The position numbers and the translations under genes are program-made. Below are positions 36,953 to 47,758 of a stretch of 64,000 nt of DNA, one piece after another; within the stretch, counting starts at the first letter, position 1; each line of letters opens with the position of its first letter. The stretch comes from Pseudomonas ovata (GTDB lineage: Bacteria > Pseudomonadota > Gammaproteobacteria > Pseudomonadales > Pseudomonadaceae), in the NCBI RefSeq assembly GCF_003131185.1, contig NZ_QFFU01000006.1, positions 239,846 through 303,845 of the forward strand. Direction: 5' to 3'. The notes under the pieces are model-generated. The model worked only from the letters and a program-made list of their open reading frames with translations, was not told the origin of the DNA and did no database searches.

Positions 36953-37378
36953 ATGGCTGTTCAACGCACTTTCTCGATCATCAAGCCTGACGCCGTTGCC
37001 AAGAACGTGATCGGCAAGATCACCACTCGCTTCGAAGACGCTGGCCTGCGCATCGTCGCTTCGAAAATCAAGCAACTGTCCAAGGCCGAGGCCGAAGGCT
37101 TCTACGCCGAGCACAGCGAGCGCGGTTTCTTCGCTGACCTGGTTGCCTTCATGACCTCCGGTCCTGTTGTCGTTCAGGTTCTGGAAGGCGAGAACGCCAT
37201 CGCTCTGAACCGTGAGCTGATGGGCGCTACCAACCCTAAAGAAGCTGCTGCCGGCACCATCCGCGCTGATTTCGCCGAGTCCATCGACGCCAACGCCGTT
37301 CACGGTTCGGACTCCGAAGCCGCTGCTGCTCGCGAAATCGCTTACTTTTTCGCTGCTACCGAAGTAACCGCTCGCTAA
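36953..37378 (+). CDS. ndk: Nucleoside diphosphate kinase
   Basis: 141 residues. Starts [18 protein letters not shown]; the active-site His is in NAVHGSDS near residue 117. Balances nucleoside triphosphate pools by phosphotransfer. Its codons are noticeably biased to GCT/GCC and CTG, as in a highly expressed gene. Confidence 0.98.
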   Translation: MAVQRTFSIIKPDAVAKNVIGKITTRFEDAGLRIVASKIKQLSKAEAEGFYAEHSERGFFADLVAFMTSGPVVVQVLEGENAIALNRELMGATNPKEAAAGTIRADFAESIDANAVHGSDSEAAAAREIAYFFAATEVTAR

Positions 37379-37407
37379 GCCACGGCCGACGAGCGAAGGG
37401 TGAATTC

Positions 37408-38550
37408 ATGATCGTGACGACTGGTAAAACCAACCTGCTGGGTCTGACTCAGCCGGAAATGGAAAAATTCTTCGAGTCAATCGGGGAGAAACGCTTCCGT
37501 GCCGGTCAGGTCATGAAGTGGATTCACCACTTTGGCGTCGATGATTTCGACGCCATGACCAATGTCGGCAAGGCCTTGCGCGAAAAGCTCAAGGCCTGCT
37601 CCGAGATTCGCGGCCCCGAAGTGGTCAGCGAAGACATTTCCACCGACGGCACCCGCAAATGGGTGGTCCGCGTGGCGTCCGGCAGCTGTGTCGAGACCGT
37701 CTACATTCCCCAGGGCAAACGTGGCACCTTGTGCGTTTCGTCCCAGGCAGGCTGTGCCCTGGATTGCAGTTTCTGCTCCACCGGCAAGCAAGGCTTCAAC
37801 AGCAACCTCACTGCCGCCGAAGTCATCGGCCAGGTGTGGATTGCCAACAAATCCTTTGGCAGCGTCCCGGCAACCGTCGACCGTGCCATCACCAACGTGG
37901 TGATGATGGGCATGGGTGAGCCGCTGCTGAATTTCGACAACGTCGTGGCCGCCATGCACCTGATGATGGACGACCTGGGCTATGGCATCTCCAAGCGCCG
38001 GGTGACCCTGTCCACCTCGGGCGTGGTGCCGATGATCGACGTGCTGGCCCAGCACATCGACGTGTCCCTGGCCCTCTCGCTGCATGCGCCCAACGACGAG
38101 TTGCGCAACAAACTGGTGCCGATCAACAAGAAGTACCCCCTGAAGATGCTGCTCGAGTCCTGCCGCCGCTACATGGCGACGCTGGGCGAGAAGCGCGTGC
38201 TGACCGTCGAGTACACCCTGCTCAAGGACATCAACGACCAGCCGGCGCATGCCAGCGAGATGATCGAGTTGCTCAAGGACACCCCTTGCAAGATCAACCT
38301 CATCCCGTTCAACCCGTTCCCGCATTCCGGCTACGAGCGGCCGAGCAACAACGCCATCCGGCGCTTCCAGGACATGCTGCACCAGGCCGGCTACAACGTG
38401 ACCGTGCGCACCACCCGTGGTGAAGACATCGATGCGGCGTGCGGGCAACTGGTTGGCCAGGTCATGGACCGCACGCGACGCAGCGAACGCTACATCGCGG
38501 TTCGCGAGGTCAATGCCGAGGCTGCGCAGGGACACAGCGCCGCCTCCTGA
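37408..38550 (+). CDS. rlmN: 23S rRNA/tRNA adenine-C2 methyltransferase RlmN
   Basis: 380 residues. Radical-SAM motif [10 protein letters not shown] (CxxxCxxC), [11 protein letters not shown], and the methyl-carrying Cys near the end (DIDAACGQL). It methylates A2503 of 23S rRNA and A37 of some tRNAs, and needs a [4Fe-4S] cluster, a fitting neighbour of isc. Confidence 0.97.
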   Translation: MIVTTGKTNLLGLTQPEMEKFFESIGEKRFRAGQVMKWIHHFGVDDFDAMTNVGKALREKLKACSEIRGPEVVSEDISTDGTRKWVVRVASGSCVETVYIPQGKRGTLCVSSQAGCALDCSFCSTGKQGFNSNLTAAEVIGQVWIANKSFGSVPATVDRAITNVVMMGMGEPLLNFDNVVAAMHLMMDDLGYGISKRRVTLSTSGVVPMIDVLAQHIDVSLALSLHAPNDELRNKLVPINKKYPLKMLLESCRRYMATLGEKRVLTVEYTLLKDINDQPAHASEMIELLKDTPCKINLIPFNPFPHSGYERPSNNAIRRFQDMLHQAGYNVTVRTTRGEDIDAACGQLVGQVMDRTRRSERYIAVREVNAEAAQGHSAAS

Positions 38551-38582
38551 ACCCGAATGCGAACCTGACCGAGAGGGACCCT

Positions 38583-39341
38583 ATGTCTGTGCGCGCTTCG
38601 TTGCTGTTGAGTTTCGTCTTCTTGCTGACAGGTTGCGTGACATCGGGCGATGTCGACCCGCTGACCACCAGCAAGGGACGTGACCAGGCGCGCAAGGCGT
38701 ATGTGCAACTGGGCCTTGGGTATTTTCAGCAAGGCCAGACCGAGCGCGCCAAGGTGCCCCTGAAGAAAGCCCTCGACCTGGACCGCAACGATCCGGACGC
38801 CAACGCCGCACTGGCGCTGGTGTTCCAGACCGAAATGGAGCCGGAACTGGCTGACCAGTACTTCCTCAAGGCAATTGCCGCCAGCAAGGACGATGCGCGC
38901 ATCGTCAACAACTACGGCAGCTTTCTGTACGAGCAGCAACGCTACAAGGAAGCCTACGCACGTTTTGAACAAGCGGCGGCCGACAATCTGTATCCTGAGC
39001 GCTCGCGTGTCTTCGAAAGCCTGGGCATGACGGCGCAGAAGCTGGGCGAGCGTGAGCGGGCGCGTGAATTTTTCATCCGTGCCCTGCGTCTGAACCGTGT
39101 CCAGCCACGCGCGTTGCTGGAAATGGCTGAGTTGTCCTACGAAGACAGGCAATATGTGCCCTCGCGTGATTACTATGAGCGCTTCAGCCAGGTCAGCGAG
39201 CAGAACGCCCGGAGCCTGTTGCTCGGCATACGCCTGGCCAGGGTCCATGAAGATCGCAATACCGCAGCCAGTTACGGGCTGCAGTTGAAAAGACTCTATC
39301 CCGGTACGCCGGAATATCAGCAATACCTGTCGGAGCAATGA
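38583..39341 (+). CDS. pilF: Type IV pilus biogenesis lipoprotein PilF
   Basis: 252 residues from ATG 38583 behind GAGAGG. The signal MSVRASLLLSFVFLLTGC ends in a lipobox (LLTGC). Six TPR units follow (e.g. AYVQLGLGYFQQGQTERAKVPLKKAL). PilF helps the secretin PilQ reach the outer membrane. rodZ overlaps by 4 bases. Confidence 0.94.
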   Translation: MSVRASLLLSFVFLLTGCVTSGDVDPLTTSKGRDQARKAYVQLGLGYFQQGQTERAKVPLKKALDLDRNDPDANAALALVFQTEMEPELADQYFLKAIAASKDDARIVNNYGSFLYEQQRYKEAYARFEQAAADNLYPERSRVFESLGMTAQKLGERERAREFFIRALRLNRVQPRALLEMAELSYEDRQYVPSRDYYERFSQVSEQNARSLLLGIRLARVHEDRNTAASYGLQLKRLYPGTPEYQQYLSEQ

Positions 39342-40309
39342 TGAAAGTGGCGCATCCCGAAGTTGTAACAGGCAATGGTATGAATCCAGGGGAAACCCTG
39401 CGCCAGGCCCGTGAGCGCCAGAACTGGTCGCTGCCTGATGTGGCCACAAGGCTCAACCTCACCACCCATTCCCTGGCCCACCTTGAAAATGGCGCGTTCG
39501 ACAAGCTGCCCGGGCACACCTTCGCCCGCGGTTATGTCCGCGCCTACGCCAAGCTGCTGGAGCTGGACCAGGCAGCACTGGTCGCCCAGTTCGACCAGTA
39601 CACCGGCACGGATGGCAAAGGCAGTGAAGTGCATGCCTTGGGCCGTATCGAAGAGCCGGTACGCCTGTCGCATAACATTCTGCGTATCGTCAGCCTGATT
39701 CTGCTGCTGGTGCTGGTGGGGGGCGGTTTCCTGTGGTGGCAGGACCAGGGTTCGCTGCGTGGCAAGGACGTGGCCGGGCTGAACCTTGAGCATGTCGAGG
39801 TCGAGAGCGCCGATGGCACCACCCAGATTCACCAGCTGGACGAGCCGCCGACTGAAACGCCTGCGCCGCAAGCCGCCAATGGCAGCAGTTCGCCCCTGGT
39901 GCTGACGCCTTCGACACCCATCACTGAAAGCGCGCCTGCCACGCCAGCACCCGCGGCGCCTGCAGCACAGACCAATGTCACCTCACCGGCCTCCAGTGCG
40001 CCCGCCATCGCTGCGCCATCGGCGCCGGTCGCTGCAACCTCAGAGCCTATTGCGCCGATCCTGCCGGGCTCTGGCCGTGTCAGTGTCAAGTTTGTCGCCA
40101 ATTGCTGGGCACAGGTCACCGATGCCAACGGCAAGGTGCTGGCCAGCGGCCTCAAGCTCAAGGGCGAAACCCTCGAGGTCAGCGGCAAGCCGCCGCTTTC
40201 GGTGCGCCTGGGCTATGCCCGCGGGGCCGAGGTCAGCTATAACGGACAGCCTGTCGATGTGGCTCCATTTACCACAGGCGAAACTGCTCGCCTGAAACTA
40301 GGGCAATAA
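39338..40309 (+). CDS. rodZ: Cytoskeletal protein RodZ
   Basis: 323 residues. N-terminal helix-turn-helix (GETLRQARERQNWSLPDVATRLNL) that binds MreB, one membrane helix (ILRIVSLILLLVLVGGGFLWW, about 110-130), a Pro/Ala/Thr-rich periplasmic linker and a C-terminal DUF4115 domain (VSVKFVANCWAQVTDANGKVL). Controls rod shape. Next to ispG, as in many gamma-proteobacteria. Confidence 0.94.
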   Translation: MMKVAHPEVVTGNGMNPGETLRQARERQNWSLPDVATRLNLTTHSLAHLENGAFDKLPGHTFARGYVRAYAKLLELDQAALVAQFDQYTGTDGKGSEVHALGRIEEPVRLSHNILRIVSLILLLVLVGGGFLWWQDQGSLRGKDVAGLNLEHVEVESADGTTQIHQLDEPPTETPAPQAANGSSSPLVLTPSTPITESAPATPAPAAPAAQTNVTSPASSAPAIAAPSAPVAATSEPIAPILPGSGRVSVKFVANCWAQVTDANGKVLASGLKLKGETLEVSGKPPLSVRLGYARGAEVSYNGQPVDVAPFTTGETARLKLGQ

Positions 40310-40312
40310 GTC

Positions 40313-41422
40313 ATGCACGGCCATTCCCCCATTAAACGTCGAGAATCGCGCAAGATCTGGGTCGGGTCTGTGCCGGTCGGTGGCGATGCTCCGATTGCCG
40401 TACAGAGCATGACCAACAGCGACACCAACGATGTCGCCGCCACCGTCGCCCAGATCAACCGTCTTGAAGCCGCCGGCGTCGACATCGTGCGGGTCTCGGT
40501 GCCCGACATGGATGCCGCCGAAGCGTTTGGTCGCATCAAGCAACTGGTCAAGGTGCCACTGGTTGCCGACATTCACTTCGACTACAAGATCGCCCTGCGC
40601 GTGGCCGAGCTTGGCGTCGATTGCCTGCGCATCAACCCGGGCAATATCGGTCGTGAAGACCGGGTCAGGGCCGTGGTCGACGCTGCGCGTGACCGGGGCA
40701 TCCCGATCCGCATCGGCGTCAACGCCGGCTCCCTGGAAAAGGACCTGCAGAAAAAATACGGCGAGCCAACCCCTGAAGCGCTGGTCGAGTCAGCCTTGCG
40801 CCATGTCGAGCACCTCGATCGCCTGGACTTCCAGGACTTCAAGGTCAGCGTAAAGGCCTCGGACGTGTTCATGGCCGTCGAAGCCTATCGCCAGCTGGCC
40901 CGCCAGATCGTCCAGCCCTTGCACCTGGGCATCACCGAAGCCGGTGGCCTGCGCTCGGGCACGGTGAAATCCGCCGTGGGGCTGGGTATGCTGCTCGCCG
41001 AAGGAATCGGCGATACTATCCGCATTTCCCTGGCGGCCGATCCGGTCGAAGAGGTCAAGGTCGGCTACGACATCCTCAAGTCGCTGCACCTGCGTTCGCG
41101 TGGCATCAACTTCATCGCCTGCCCGAGCTGCTCGCGGCAGAACTTCGATGTGGTCAAGACCATGAACGAGCTTGAAAACCGCCTCGAAGATCTGCTCGTG
41201 CCGCTGGACGTGGCGGTCATCGGTTGTGTGGTCAACGGTCCGGGTGAAGCCAAGGAAGCCCACATCGGGCTGACCGGTGGCTCCCCGAACCTGATCTACA
41301 TCGACGGCAAGCCGGCACAGAAGCTGGGCAACGAGAACCTGGTCAGCGAACTCGAGCGCCTGATTCGCGAGAAAGCGGCCGAAAAAGTTCAAGCTGACGC
41401 CTCGGTCATCGTGCGCGGCTAA
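40313..41422 (+). CDS. ispG: 4-hydroxy-3-methylbut-2-enyl-diphosphate synthase
   Basis: 369 residues. Start [24 protein letters not shown]; cluster ligands in [10 protein letters not shown] and [16 protein letters not shown]. Penultimate step of the MEP isoprenoid pathway, a [4Fe-4S] enzyme. Three bases after rodZ. Confidence 0.97.
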   Translation: MHGHSPIKRRESRKIWVGSVPVGGDAPIAVQSMTNSDTNDVAATVAQINRLEAAGVDIVRVSVPDMDAAEAFGRIKQLVKVPLVADIHFDYKIALRVAELGVDCLRINPGNIGREDRVRAVVDAARDRGIPIRIGVNAGSLEKDLQKKYGEPTPEALVESALRHVEHLDRLDFQDFKVSVKASDVFMAVEAYRQLARQIVQPLHLGITEAGGLRSGTVKSAVGLGMLLAEGIGDTIRISLAADPVEEVKVGYDILKSLHLRSRGINFIACPSCSRQNFDVVKTMNELENRLEDLLVPLDVAVIGCVVNGPGEAKEAHIGLTGGSPNLIYIDGKPAQKLGNENLVSELERLIREKAAEKVQADASVIVRG

Positions 41423-41444
41423 CCAAGATTGCTAAGGATTTTTT

Positions 41445-42734
41445 GTGAGTAAGTCTCTACAAGCCATTCGTGGCATGAATGACATCCTGCCCGAGCAGAC
41501 CCCGCTGTGGCGCTATTTCGAAGGCACGGTCTCGCGCTTGCTGGACAACTACGGCTACCGGCAGATCCGCATGCCGATCGTCGAGTTCACCGAGCTGTTC
41601 AAGCGTTCGATCGGCGAAGTCACCGACATCGTCGAAAAAGAGATGTACACCTTTGCCGACCGCAACGGTGATTCCCTGACCCTGCGCCCCGAAGGCACGG
41701 CTGCGTGCGTGCGTGCGGTGCTCGAGCACGGCATCACCGGCGGTGGCCAGGTGCAGAAGCTCTGGTACATCGGCCCGATGTTTCGTCACGAGCGCCCGCA
41801 GAAAGGCCGCTATCGCCAGTTCCACCAGATTGGTGTCGAAGTCTTCAACCTCGACGGCCCGGACATCGATGCCGAACTGATCGTGCTGACCTGGCGCCTG
41901 TGGGGCCAACTGGGCATCCGCGATGCGGTCAAGCTCGAGCTCAACAGCCTGGGCACCAGCGAGGCCCGTGCCCGCTATCGCGATGCACTGGTCGAGTACC
42001 TCTCGGCGCGTCACGAACAGCTGGACGAAGACAGCCAGCGTCGCCTCAAGAGCAACCCGCTGCGCATCCTCGACACCAAGGACCAGGCTACCCAGGCCCT
42101 GCTGGTCGACGCGCCGAAGCTGGCCGATTACCTGGACGACGAGTCGCGCCTGCACTTCGATGGCCTCAAGGCGCGTCTGGATGCGGCCGGCATTCCGTAC
42201 GTGATCAACCCCAAGCTGGTGCGCGGCCTGGATTACTACAGCAAGACCGTGTTCGAGTGGGTCACCGACAAGCTCGGCGCCCAGGGCACTGTCTGTGCCG
42301 GCGGGCGCTACGATGGCCTGGTCGAGCAGATGGGCGGCAAGCCCACCACCGGTGTCGGCTTTGCCATGGGCATCGAGCGCCTGGTGCTGCTGCTCGAAAC
42401 CCTTGAGCAGGTGCCGCAAGACATCGCCCGTCAGGTCGACGTCTACCTCTGCGCCTTCGGTGAAGCGGCAGAGCTGGCCGCCCTGGCCCTGAGCGAGCAG
42501 GTCCGCGACCGCTTGCCCGAGCTGCGTCTGCAGGTCAATGCCGGTGCCGGCAGCTTCAAGAGCCAGTTCAAGAAAGCCGACAAGAGCGGCGCGCTGTATG
42601 CTCTGATCCTTGGCGAAGAAGAACTGGCCGGCCAGCAGATCGGCGTCAAGCCGCTGCGCGGGCAGGGCGAACAACAGAATATTGCCTGGGACGCTCTGCC
42701 TGAGCACCTGGCGGCCTGCCTGGCGCAGGCTTGA
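41445..42734 (+). CDS. hisS: Histidyl-tRNA synthetase
   Basis: 429 residues with GTG start ([19 protein letters not shown]). Class II motifs: [28 protein letters not shown], the His-specific [15 protein letters not shown], and [14 protein letters not shown]-terminal anticodon-binding domain complete. Confidence 0.98.
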   Translation: MSKSLQAIRGMNDILPEQTPLWRYFEGTVSRLLDNYGYRQIRMPIVEFTELFKRSIGEVTDIVEKEMYTFADRNGDSLTLRPEGTAACVRAVLEHGITGGGQVQKLWYIGPMFRHERPQKGRYRQFHQIGVEVFNLDGPDIDAELIVLTWRLWGQLGIRDAVKLELNSLGTSEARARYRDALVEYLSARHEQLDEDSQRRLKSNPLRILDTKDQATQALLVDAPKLADYLDDESRLHFDGLKARLDAAGIPYVINPKLVRGLDYYSKTVFEWVTDKLGAQGTVCAGGRYDGLVEQMGGKPTTGVGFAMGIERLVLLLETLEQVPQDIARQVDVYLCAFGEAAELAALALSEQVRDRLPELRLQVNAGAGSFKSQFKKADKSGALYALILGEEELAGQQIGVKPLRGQGEQQNIAWDALPEHLAACLAQA

Positions 42735-42776
42735 GCGGTCAAACAGCCGAATTAGCGACGAATCAGGAGTATTGGG

Positions 42777-43418
42777 GTGTCGAGTAGCGAAGATGACGAT
42801 CTGGCAGCAATGAAGGACTGGTGGCAGCGCAACGGCAAACCCTTGGTAACAGGTGGTCTGCTGGCGCTGGTGGTGGTCTTTGGCTGGCAGTACTGGCAAA
42901 AATACCAGAGCACGCAGGCCTCCAATGCCTCGGTGCTGTACCAGCAATTGCTGGAAACAGCCCTGACGCCCAGCGGCGATGCCGACCCTGCGCGTGTCGC
43001 CGAGGTGGCCGGCAAGCTGAAGAAGGAATACGGCGGTACCGCCTATGCACAGTACGCCAGCCTGTTCGTGGCCAAGGTCGCGGTCGACACCGGCAAGCTG
43101 GATGATGCCGTTGCCGAGCTGAAAACCGTGACTGACAAGCCGGCCAACGCGACGCTGGGCGAACTGGCCCGTCAGCGCCTGGCCCGTGTCCTGGCGGCGC
43201 AGAACAAGGCTGAAGATGCACTGAAACTGCTCAACGGCGATGCCGACAAGGCGTTCCTGGCCAGTCGTGAAGAACTCAAGGGCGACCTGCTGGTGCAGTT
43301 GGGTCGTGCCGATGAGGCACATGCTGCTTACCAAAAGGCCAAGACTGCACTGTCGCCAGACGCCGCAGTGGGTGGCCTGCAAATAAAGCTCGACGATCTG
43401 GCCAAAGGGGATGCGTGA
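42777..43418 (+). CDS. yfgM: YfgM-like ancillary SecYEG translocon subunit
   Basis: 213 residues, GTG start behind CAGGAG. A short cytoplasmic tail (DDDLAAMKDWWQRNGKPL), one membrane helix (about 23-41) and a periplasmic TPR-like domain. YfgM works with PpiD at the translocon. Overlaps bamB by 8 bases, the usual pairing. Confidence 0.93.
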   Translation: MSSSEDDDLAAMKDWWQRNGKPLVTGGLLALVVVFGWQYWQKYQSTQASNASVLYQQLLETALTPSGDADPARVAEVAGKLKKEYGGTAYAQYASLFVAKVAVDTGKLDDAVAELKTVTDKPANATLGELARQRLARVLAAQNKAEDALKLLNGDADKAFLASREELKGDLLVQLGRADEAHAAYQKAKTALSPDAAVGGLQIKLDDLAKGDA

Positions 43419-44565
43419 CGTGATTCGTTGGAAACATGCAGCATTGCTGGCCCTGGCCGTGATGGCCGTGGGTTGCAGCAGCAACAGCAAGAAGGAACTG
43501 CCGCCGGCAGAACTGACCGATTTCAAGGAAGAAGTGACCCTGCAGAAGGTCTGGAGCCACTCGGTCGGCGACGGCCAGGGTGAAACCTGGAACATGCTGG
43601 TGCCCGCCATCGACGGTGATCGCATCTATGCCGCTGACGTGACCGGTGAAGTGGTTGCCCTGGATCGCCTGACCGGCGACAAACTCTGGGAAAAGGACCT
43701 CGACCTGCCAGTGTCCGGTGCGGTCGGCGTCGGTTACGGCGTGCTGACCATCGGCACCGTCCGCGGTGACGTGGTCGCGCTGGACTCCAGCACCGGTGAA
43801 GAGAAATGGCGTGCCAAGGTCACCAGCGAAGTGCTGGCACCTCCGGCCACCAACGGCGACGTCGTGGTCGTGCAGACCCAGGACGACCGCGTCATCGGCC
43901 TGGATGCCTACACCGGTGCCCAGCGCTGGATCTACGAAAGCACGCCAGCCGTACTGACCCTGCGTGGTACCGGCGCGCCGATCGTGACCAGCCGTCTGGC
44001 GATTGCCGGCCTGTCGACCGGCAAGGTCGTGGCGCTGGACATCAGCAACGGCGTACCGGTCTGGGAGCAGCGCATCGCCATCCCGCAAGGCCGTTCGGAG
44101 CTGGAGCGGGTCGTGGACATCGACGGTGGCCTGCTGCTGTCGGGTAATACACTGTATGTAGCCAGCTATCAGGGCCGCGTTGCCGGTCTGGATCTGGATA
44201 GCGGCCGGGTGCTGTGGCAGCGTGATGCCTCCAGCTATGCCGGTGTGGCCCAGGGTTTTGGCAGCGCTTATGTCAGCCTGGCGTCCGGTACGGTCGAAGG
44301 CATCGACGAGCGTTCGTCCTCGGCGCTGTGGAGCAATGATTCGCTGGCGCGTCGTCAGTTGAGCGCGCCGGAAGTGTTTTCCAGCTACGTGGCGGTAGGC
44401 GACCTTGAAGGTTACCTGCACCTGCTCAGCCAGGTCGACGGTCGTTTCGTGGCCCGTGAACGTATCGACAGCGATGGCCTGCGGGCGCGTCCGCTGGTGG
44501 TTGGTGACATGATTTACGTGTATGGCAACAGTGGCAAGCTCGAAGCCCTGACCATCAAGCAATGA
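43411..44565 (+). CDS. bamB: Outer-membrane assembly lipoprotein BamB
   Basis: 384 residues. Signal with lipobox (LLALAVMAVGC, Cys near residue 22), then an eight-bladed propeller of PQQ-like repeats (GEVVALDRLTGDKLWEKDL, GDVVALDSSTGEEKWRAKV and so on). Scaffold subunit of the BAM complex. GTG 43420 is an alternative start. Confidence 0.95.
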   Translation: MRDVIRWKHAALLALAVMAVGCSSNSKKELPPAELTDFKEEVTLQKVWSHSVGDGQGETWNMLVPAIDGDRIYAADVTGEVVALDRLTGDKLWEKDLDLPVSGAVGVGYGVLTIGTVRGDVVALDSSTGEEKWRAKVTSEVLAPPATNGDVVVVQTQDDRVIGLDAYTGAQRWIYESTPAVLTLRGTGAPIVTSRLAIAGLSTGKVVALDISNGVPVWEQRIAIPQGRSELERVVDIDGGLLLSGNTLYVASYQGRVAGLDLDSGRVLWQRDASSYAGVAQGFGSAYVSLASGTVEGIDERSSSALWSNDSLARRQLSAPEVFSSYVAVGDLEGYLHLLSQVDGRFVARERIDSDGLRARPLVVGDMIYVYGNSGKLEALTIKQ

Positions 44566-44647
44566 TTGGATCGGGCCGGGGCTGATCGCCCCGGCCTGCC
44601 TTGCTCACGCAGGGCAGCAGTGCCTTCGGGGACTGTTTCGCACTCTG

Positions 44648-44680
44648 GCCGCTGCCTCGCAGCGGCTTTTGTATTTTCTG
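44648..44680 (+). terminator. Terminator after bamB
   Basis: Stem GCCGCTGC/GCAGCGGC with short loop CTC, followed by TTTTGTATTTT, 23 bases before the der start. Confidence 0.75.
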
Positions 44681-44702
44681 AAATAACGTAGTGGAGAGCC
44701 GC

Positions 44703-46175
44703 ATGGTTCCCGTAATCGCCCTGGTGGGCCGACCGAACGTCGGCAAGTCCACCATGTTCAACCGCCTGACCCGGTCGCGGGACGCCATTGTTGGCGACCT
44801 GTCCGGTCTGACCCGTGATCGCCAATACGGAGAGGCGAAATGGCAGGGGCACGCTTACATCCTGATCGACACCGGTGGTATCTCCGGTGACGAGCATGGC
44901 ATGGATGAAAAGATGGCCGAGCAGTCGCTGATGGCCATCGAAGAAGCCGATGTCGTACTGTTTCTGGTGGATGCCAAGGCCGGCTACACCGCCGCCGACC
45001 AGATGATTGGCGAGCACTTGCGCAAGCGCAACAAGCGCAGCTTCGTGATCGCCAACAAGATCGACAATATCGATGAACACCTGGCCCGTGCCGAGTTCAG
45101 CCCCATGGGCCTGGGCGACGCCATTCCGGTGGCCGGTGCCCACGGTCGCGGCATCACCCAGATGCTCGACCTGGTGCTCAAGGACCTGGAGTGGGACGAG
45201 CAGGAAGTCATCGACCCTGAAGGTGCCGAAGAAGTCGCCGAAGGCCAGGAAGCCAAGCGCATTCCGGGTCCGAGCGAAAAGGATGGCATCAAGATCGCCA
45301 TCATCGGTCGCCCGAACGTCGGCAAGTCGACCCTGGTCAACCGCATGCTCGGTGAAGACCGCGTCATCGTCTACGACCAGCCCGGCACCACGCGCGACAG
45401 CATCTACATTCCGTTCGAGCGCAACGAAGAGAAGTACACCCTGATCGACACTGCCGGGGTGCGCAAGCGCGGCAAGATCCACGAGGAAGTCGAAAAGTTC
45501 TCGGTGGTCAAGACGCTGCAGGCCATCAAGGACGCCAACGTGGTGATCTTCGTGATGGACTCGCGCGAAGGCGTGGTCGACCACGACCTGAACCTGCTGG
45601 GCTTTGCCCTGGAGTCCGGCCGTGCCCTGGTCATCGCCCTGAACAAATGGGACGGCATGACCCCGGGTGAGCGCGACTTCGTCAAGATCGAGCTGCAACG
45701 CCGCCTGTTCTTCGTCGACTTTGCCGACATTCACTTCATCTCGGCGCTGCACGGCACTGGCGTAGGCAACCTGTACAAGTCGGTGCAGAACGCCTTCATG
45801 TCGGCCGTGACCCGCTGGCCGACCAGCCGCCTGACGCAGATTCTCGAAGACGCCGTCAGCGATCACGCACCGCCCATGGTCAACAACCGCCGCATCAAGC
45901 TGCGCTATGCCCACCTGGGTGGCGCCAACCCGCCGATCATCGTGATCCACGGTAACCAGGTCGATGCGGTGCCCAAGTCGTACGTGCGCTACCTTGAGAA
46001 CACCTATCGCCGGGTGTTGAAACTGGTCGGCACGCCGATCCGTATCGAGTTCAAGGGCGGTGAAAACCCGTATGAAGGCAACAAGAACACCTTGACCGAC
46101 CGCCAGGTCAACAAGAAGCGCCGCCTGATGTCGCACCACAAGAAAGCCGACAAGAAGCGCCGCGACAAGCGTTAG
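44703..46175 (+). CDS. der: Ribosome-assembly GTPase Der (EngA)
   Basis: 490 residues from ATG 44703 ([17 protein letters not shown]). Two G domains in tandem with GRPNVGKST at residues about 9 and 204, DTGG/DTAG switch motifs, NKID and NKWD, then a KH-like C-terminal domain and a basic tail ([20 protein letters not shown]). Needed for 50S subunit maturation. Confidence 0.97.
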   Translation: MVPVIALVGRPNVGKSTMFNRLTRSRDAIVGDLSGLTRDRQYGEAKWQGHAYILIDTGGISGDEHGMDEKMAEQSLMAIEEADVVLFLVDAKAGYTAADQMIGEHLRKRNKRSFVIANKIDNIDEHLARAEFSPMGLGDAIPVAGAHGRGITQMLDLVLKDLEWDEQEVIDPEGAEEVAEGQEAKRIPGPSEKDGIKIAIIGRPNVGKSTLVNRMLGEDRVIVYDQPGTTRDSIYIPFERNEEKYTLIDTAGVRKRGKIHEEVEKFSVVKTLQAIKDANVVIFVMDSREGVVDHDLNLLGFALESGRALVIALNKWDGMTPGERDFVKIELQRRLFFVDFADIHFISALHGTGVGNLYKSVQNAFMSAVTRWPTSRLTQILEDAVSDHAPPMVNNRRIKLRYAHLGGANPPIIVIHGNQVDAVPKSYVRYLENTYRRVLKLVGTPIRIEFKGGENPYEGNKNTLTDRQVNKKRRLMSHHKKADKKRRDKR

Positions 46176-46187
46176 CAGGAGTAATGA

Positions 46188-46462
46188 CGATCAGTCAGGG
46201 GGAATTTCGGGCCTCCCACAGAGTTTTGTGTTGTCTCATGTGATTGGCTGGCCCTGATCGCCATACCGCAACGCGGTCTGGTGGGTGGGGGCTCTCCCAC
46301 AGGATTAATGTAGCCTTGGGTTTTTTGCCTGGCACAAGACTGTGGGAGGCTCTGCTGGCGCTGCCCATGTAGCGACTTTACGGGCCTCATCGCGAGCAGA
46401 TTGGGCGCCGATCGGCCCCTCCCACATGTTCAGCATGTGGCGAAATTCCCCCTGGCTGATCG
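46188..46462. repeat. 275-bp MITE-like element with inverted ends
   Basis: Ends CGATCAGTCAGGGGGAATTT(CG) at 46188-46209 and its inverted copy at 46441-46462, one mismatch in 22. The interior is non-coding and contains further inverted CTCCCACA/TGTGGGAG pieces of REP type. No transposase. It fills most of the der-to-aminotransferase gap. Confidence 0.65.
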
Positions 46463-46472
46463 GCATTAGTGA

Positions 46473-46505
46473 GTAGGAGCGGCTTTGTTGCGAATCGCAC
46501 GAGGC
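46473..46505 (+). repeat. Single REP-like element
   Basis: GTAGGAGCGGCTTTGTTGCG is the common Pseudomonas REP head, directly after the MITE-like element. No inverted partner close by. Confidence 0.5.
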
Positions 46506-46609
46506 GAAAGTGGCTGCGTATGTGTTCCCGGCCAAAGCCGGTCCTGGTGGCTTGCTGATTGCAGCTGTTGTAGGGTGAGCCCCAAGGCTTTCCCTACAGC
46601 AGGTGTTCA

Positions 46610-47758
46610 ATGATCGACAGCAAACTGCCCAATGTCGGCACCACCATCTTTACCACCATGTCCCAGCTCGCAGCCGAAACCGGGGCGCTCAACCTGTCCC
46701 AGGGTTTTCCTGATTTTGACGGGCCACAGGCACTGCGCGATGCCTTGAGCCGCCATGTTGCCCAAGGCCACAACCAGTACTCGCCCATGACCGGCCTGCC
46801 AGCCTTGCGCCAGCAAGTGGCTGCCAAGATCCAGCGCAGTTATGGCGTCAAGGTCGATTTCGAGCGCGAAGTGACCATCACCCCAGGTGCCACCCAAGGC
46901 ATCTTCTGCGCCGTGCAAACCGTGATCCGCCCCGGTGACGAGGCGATCATCTTCGACCCTTGCTATGACAGCTACGAGCCTTCTGTAGAACTGGCCGGTG
47001 GCCGCTGCGTGCATGTTCAGCTTGATCCGCAGAACTTTGCCATCGACTGGCAGAAACTCAGCGATGCCCTGAGCCCGCGCACCCGTCTGATCGTCATCAA
47101 CTCGCCGCACAACCCCAGTGGTGCACTGCTCAGCCGCGCCGACCTGGACCGGCTGGCGGCGTTGATCGCCGGGCGCGATATCTATCTGATCAGCGACGAG
47201 GTCTACGAGCACCTGGTGTTCGATGGTCGGCAACATGAAAGCGTATTGGCCCACGAGGCGCTGTATGCCCGCGCCTTCGTGGTCAGTTCGTTCGGCAAGA
47301 GCTACCACGTCACGGGCTGGAAAACCGGTTATGTGGTCGCGCCCCCGGCCTTGACCACTGAGCTGCGCAAGGTGCACCAGTACGTCAGTTTCTGCAGCGT
47401 CACGCCCTTGCAATATGCGCTGGCCGATTTCATGGCCGAGCATCCAGAGCACGTCGAGGCGCTGCCGGCGTTCTACCAGGCCAAGCGCGACTTCTTCTGC
47501 GATCACCTGGCCGCTTCACGCTTGCGCTTCGAGCGGGTGGGCGGCACCTATTTCCAGTTGGTGGATTACTCGCAGATCCGCCCGGACCTCAATGATGTCG
47601 ACATGGCGACGTGGATGACCCGCGAGCATGGCGTGGCCAGCATTCCGGTGTCTGTGTTCTACCAGAGCCCGCCTGAGGGCCAGCGCCTGATCCGACTGTG
47701 CTTTGCCAAGCGTGAGGAGACGCTGCTGCAGGCAGCGGAAAAACTATGCGCGATCTGA
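46610..47758 (+). CDS. PLP-dependent aminotransferase, YbdL (methionine/glutamine-type) family
   Basis: 382 residues, fold-type I. Start MIDSKLPNVGTTIFTTMSQLAAETGALNLSQGFPDF, Asn/Asp site in INSPHNPSG and PLP Lys in SSFGKSYHVTGWKTG. YbdL-type enzymes prefer methionine, glutamine or their keto acids. The overlap of 13 bases with the downstream omega-amidase-like gene suggests they transaminate with glutamine and then remove alpha-ketoglutaramate, as proposed for closing methionine salvage. Substrate is inferred. Confidence 0.88.
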   Translation: MIDSKLPNVGTTIFTTMSQLAAETGALNLSQGFPDFDGPQALRDALSRHVAQGHNQYSPMTGLPALRQQVAAKIQRSYGVKVDFEREVTITPGATQGIFCAVQTVIRPGDEAIIFDPCYDSYEPSVELAGGRCVHVQLDPQNFAIDWQKLSDALSPRTRLIVINSPHNPSGALLSRADLDRLAALIAGRDIYLISDEVYEHLVFDGRQHESVLAHEALYARAFVVSSFGKSYHVTGWKTGYVVAPPALTTELRKVHQYVSFCSVTPLQYALADFMAEHPEHVEALPAFYQAKRDFFCDHLAASRLRFERVGGTYFQLVDYSQIRPDLNDVDMATWMTREHGVASIPVSVFYQSPPEGQRLIRLCFAKREETLLQAAEKLCAI

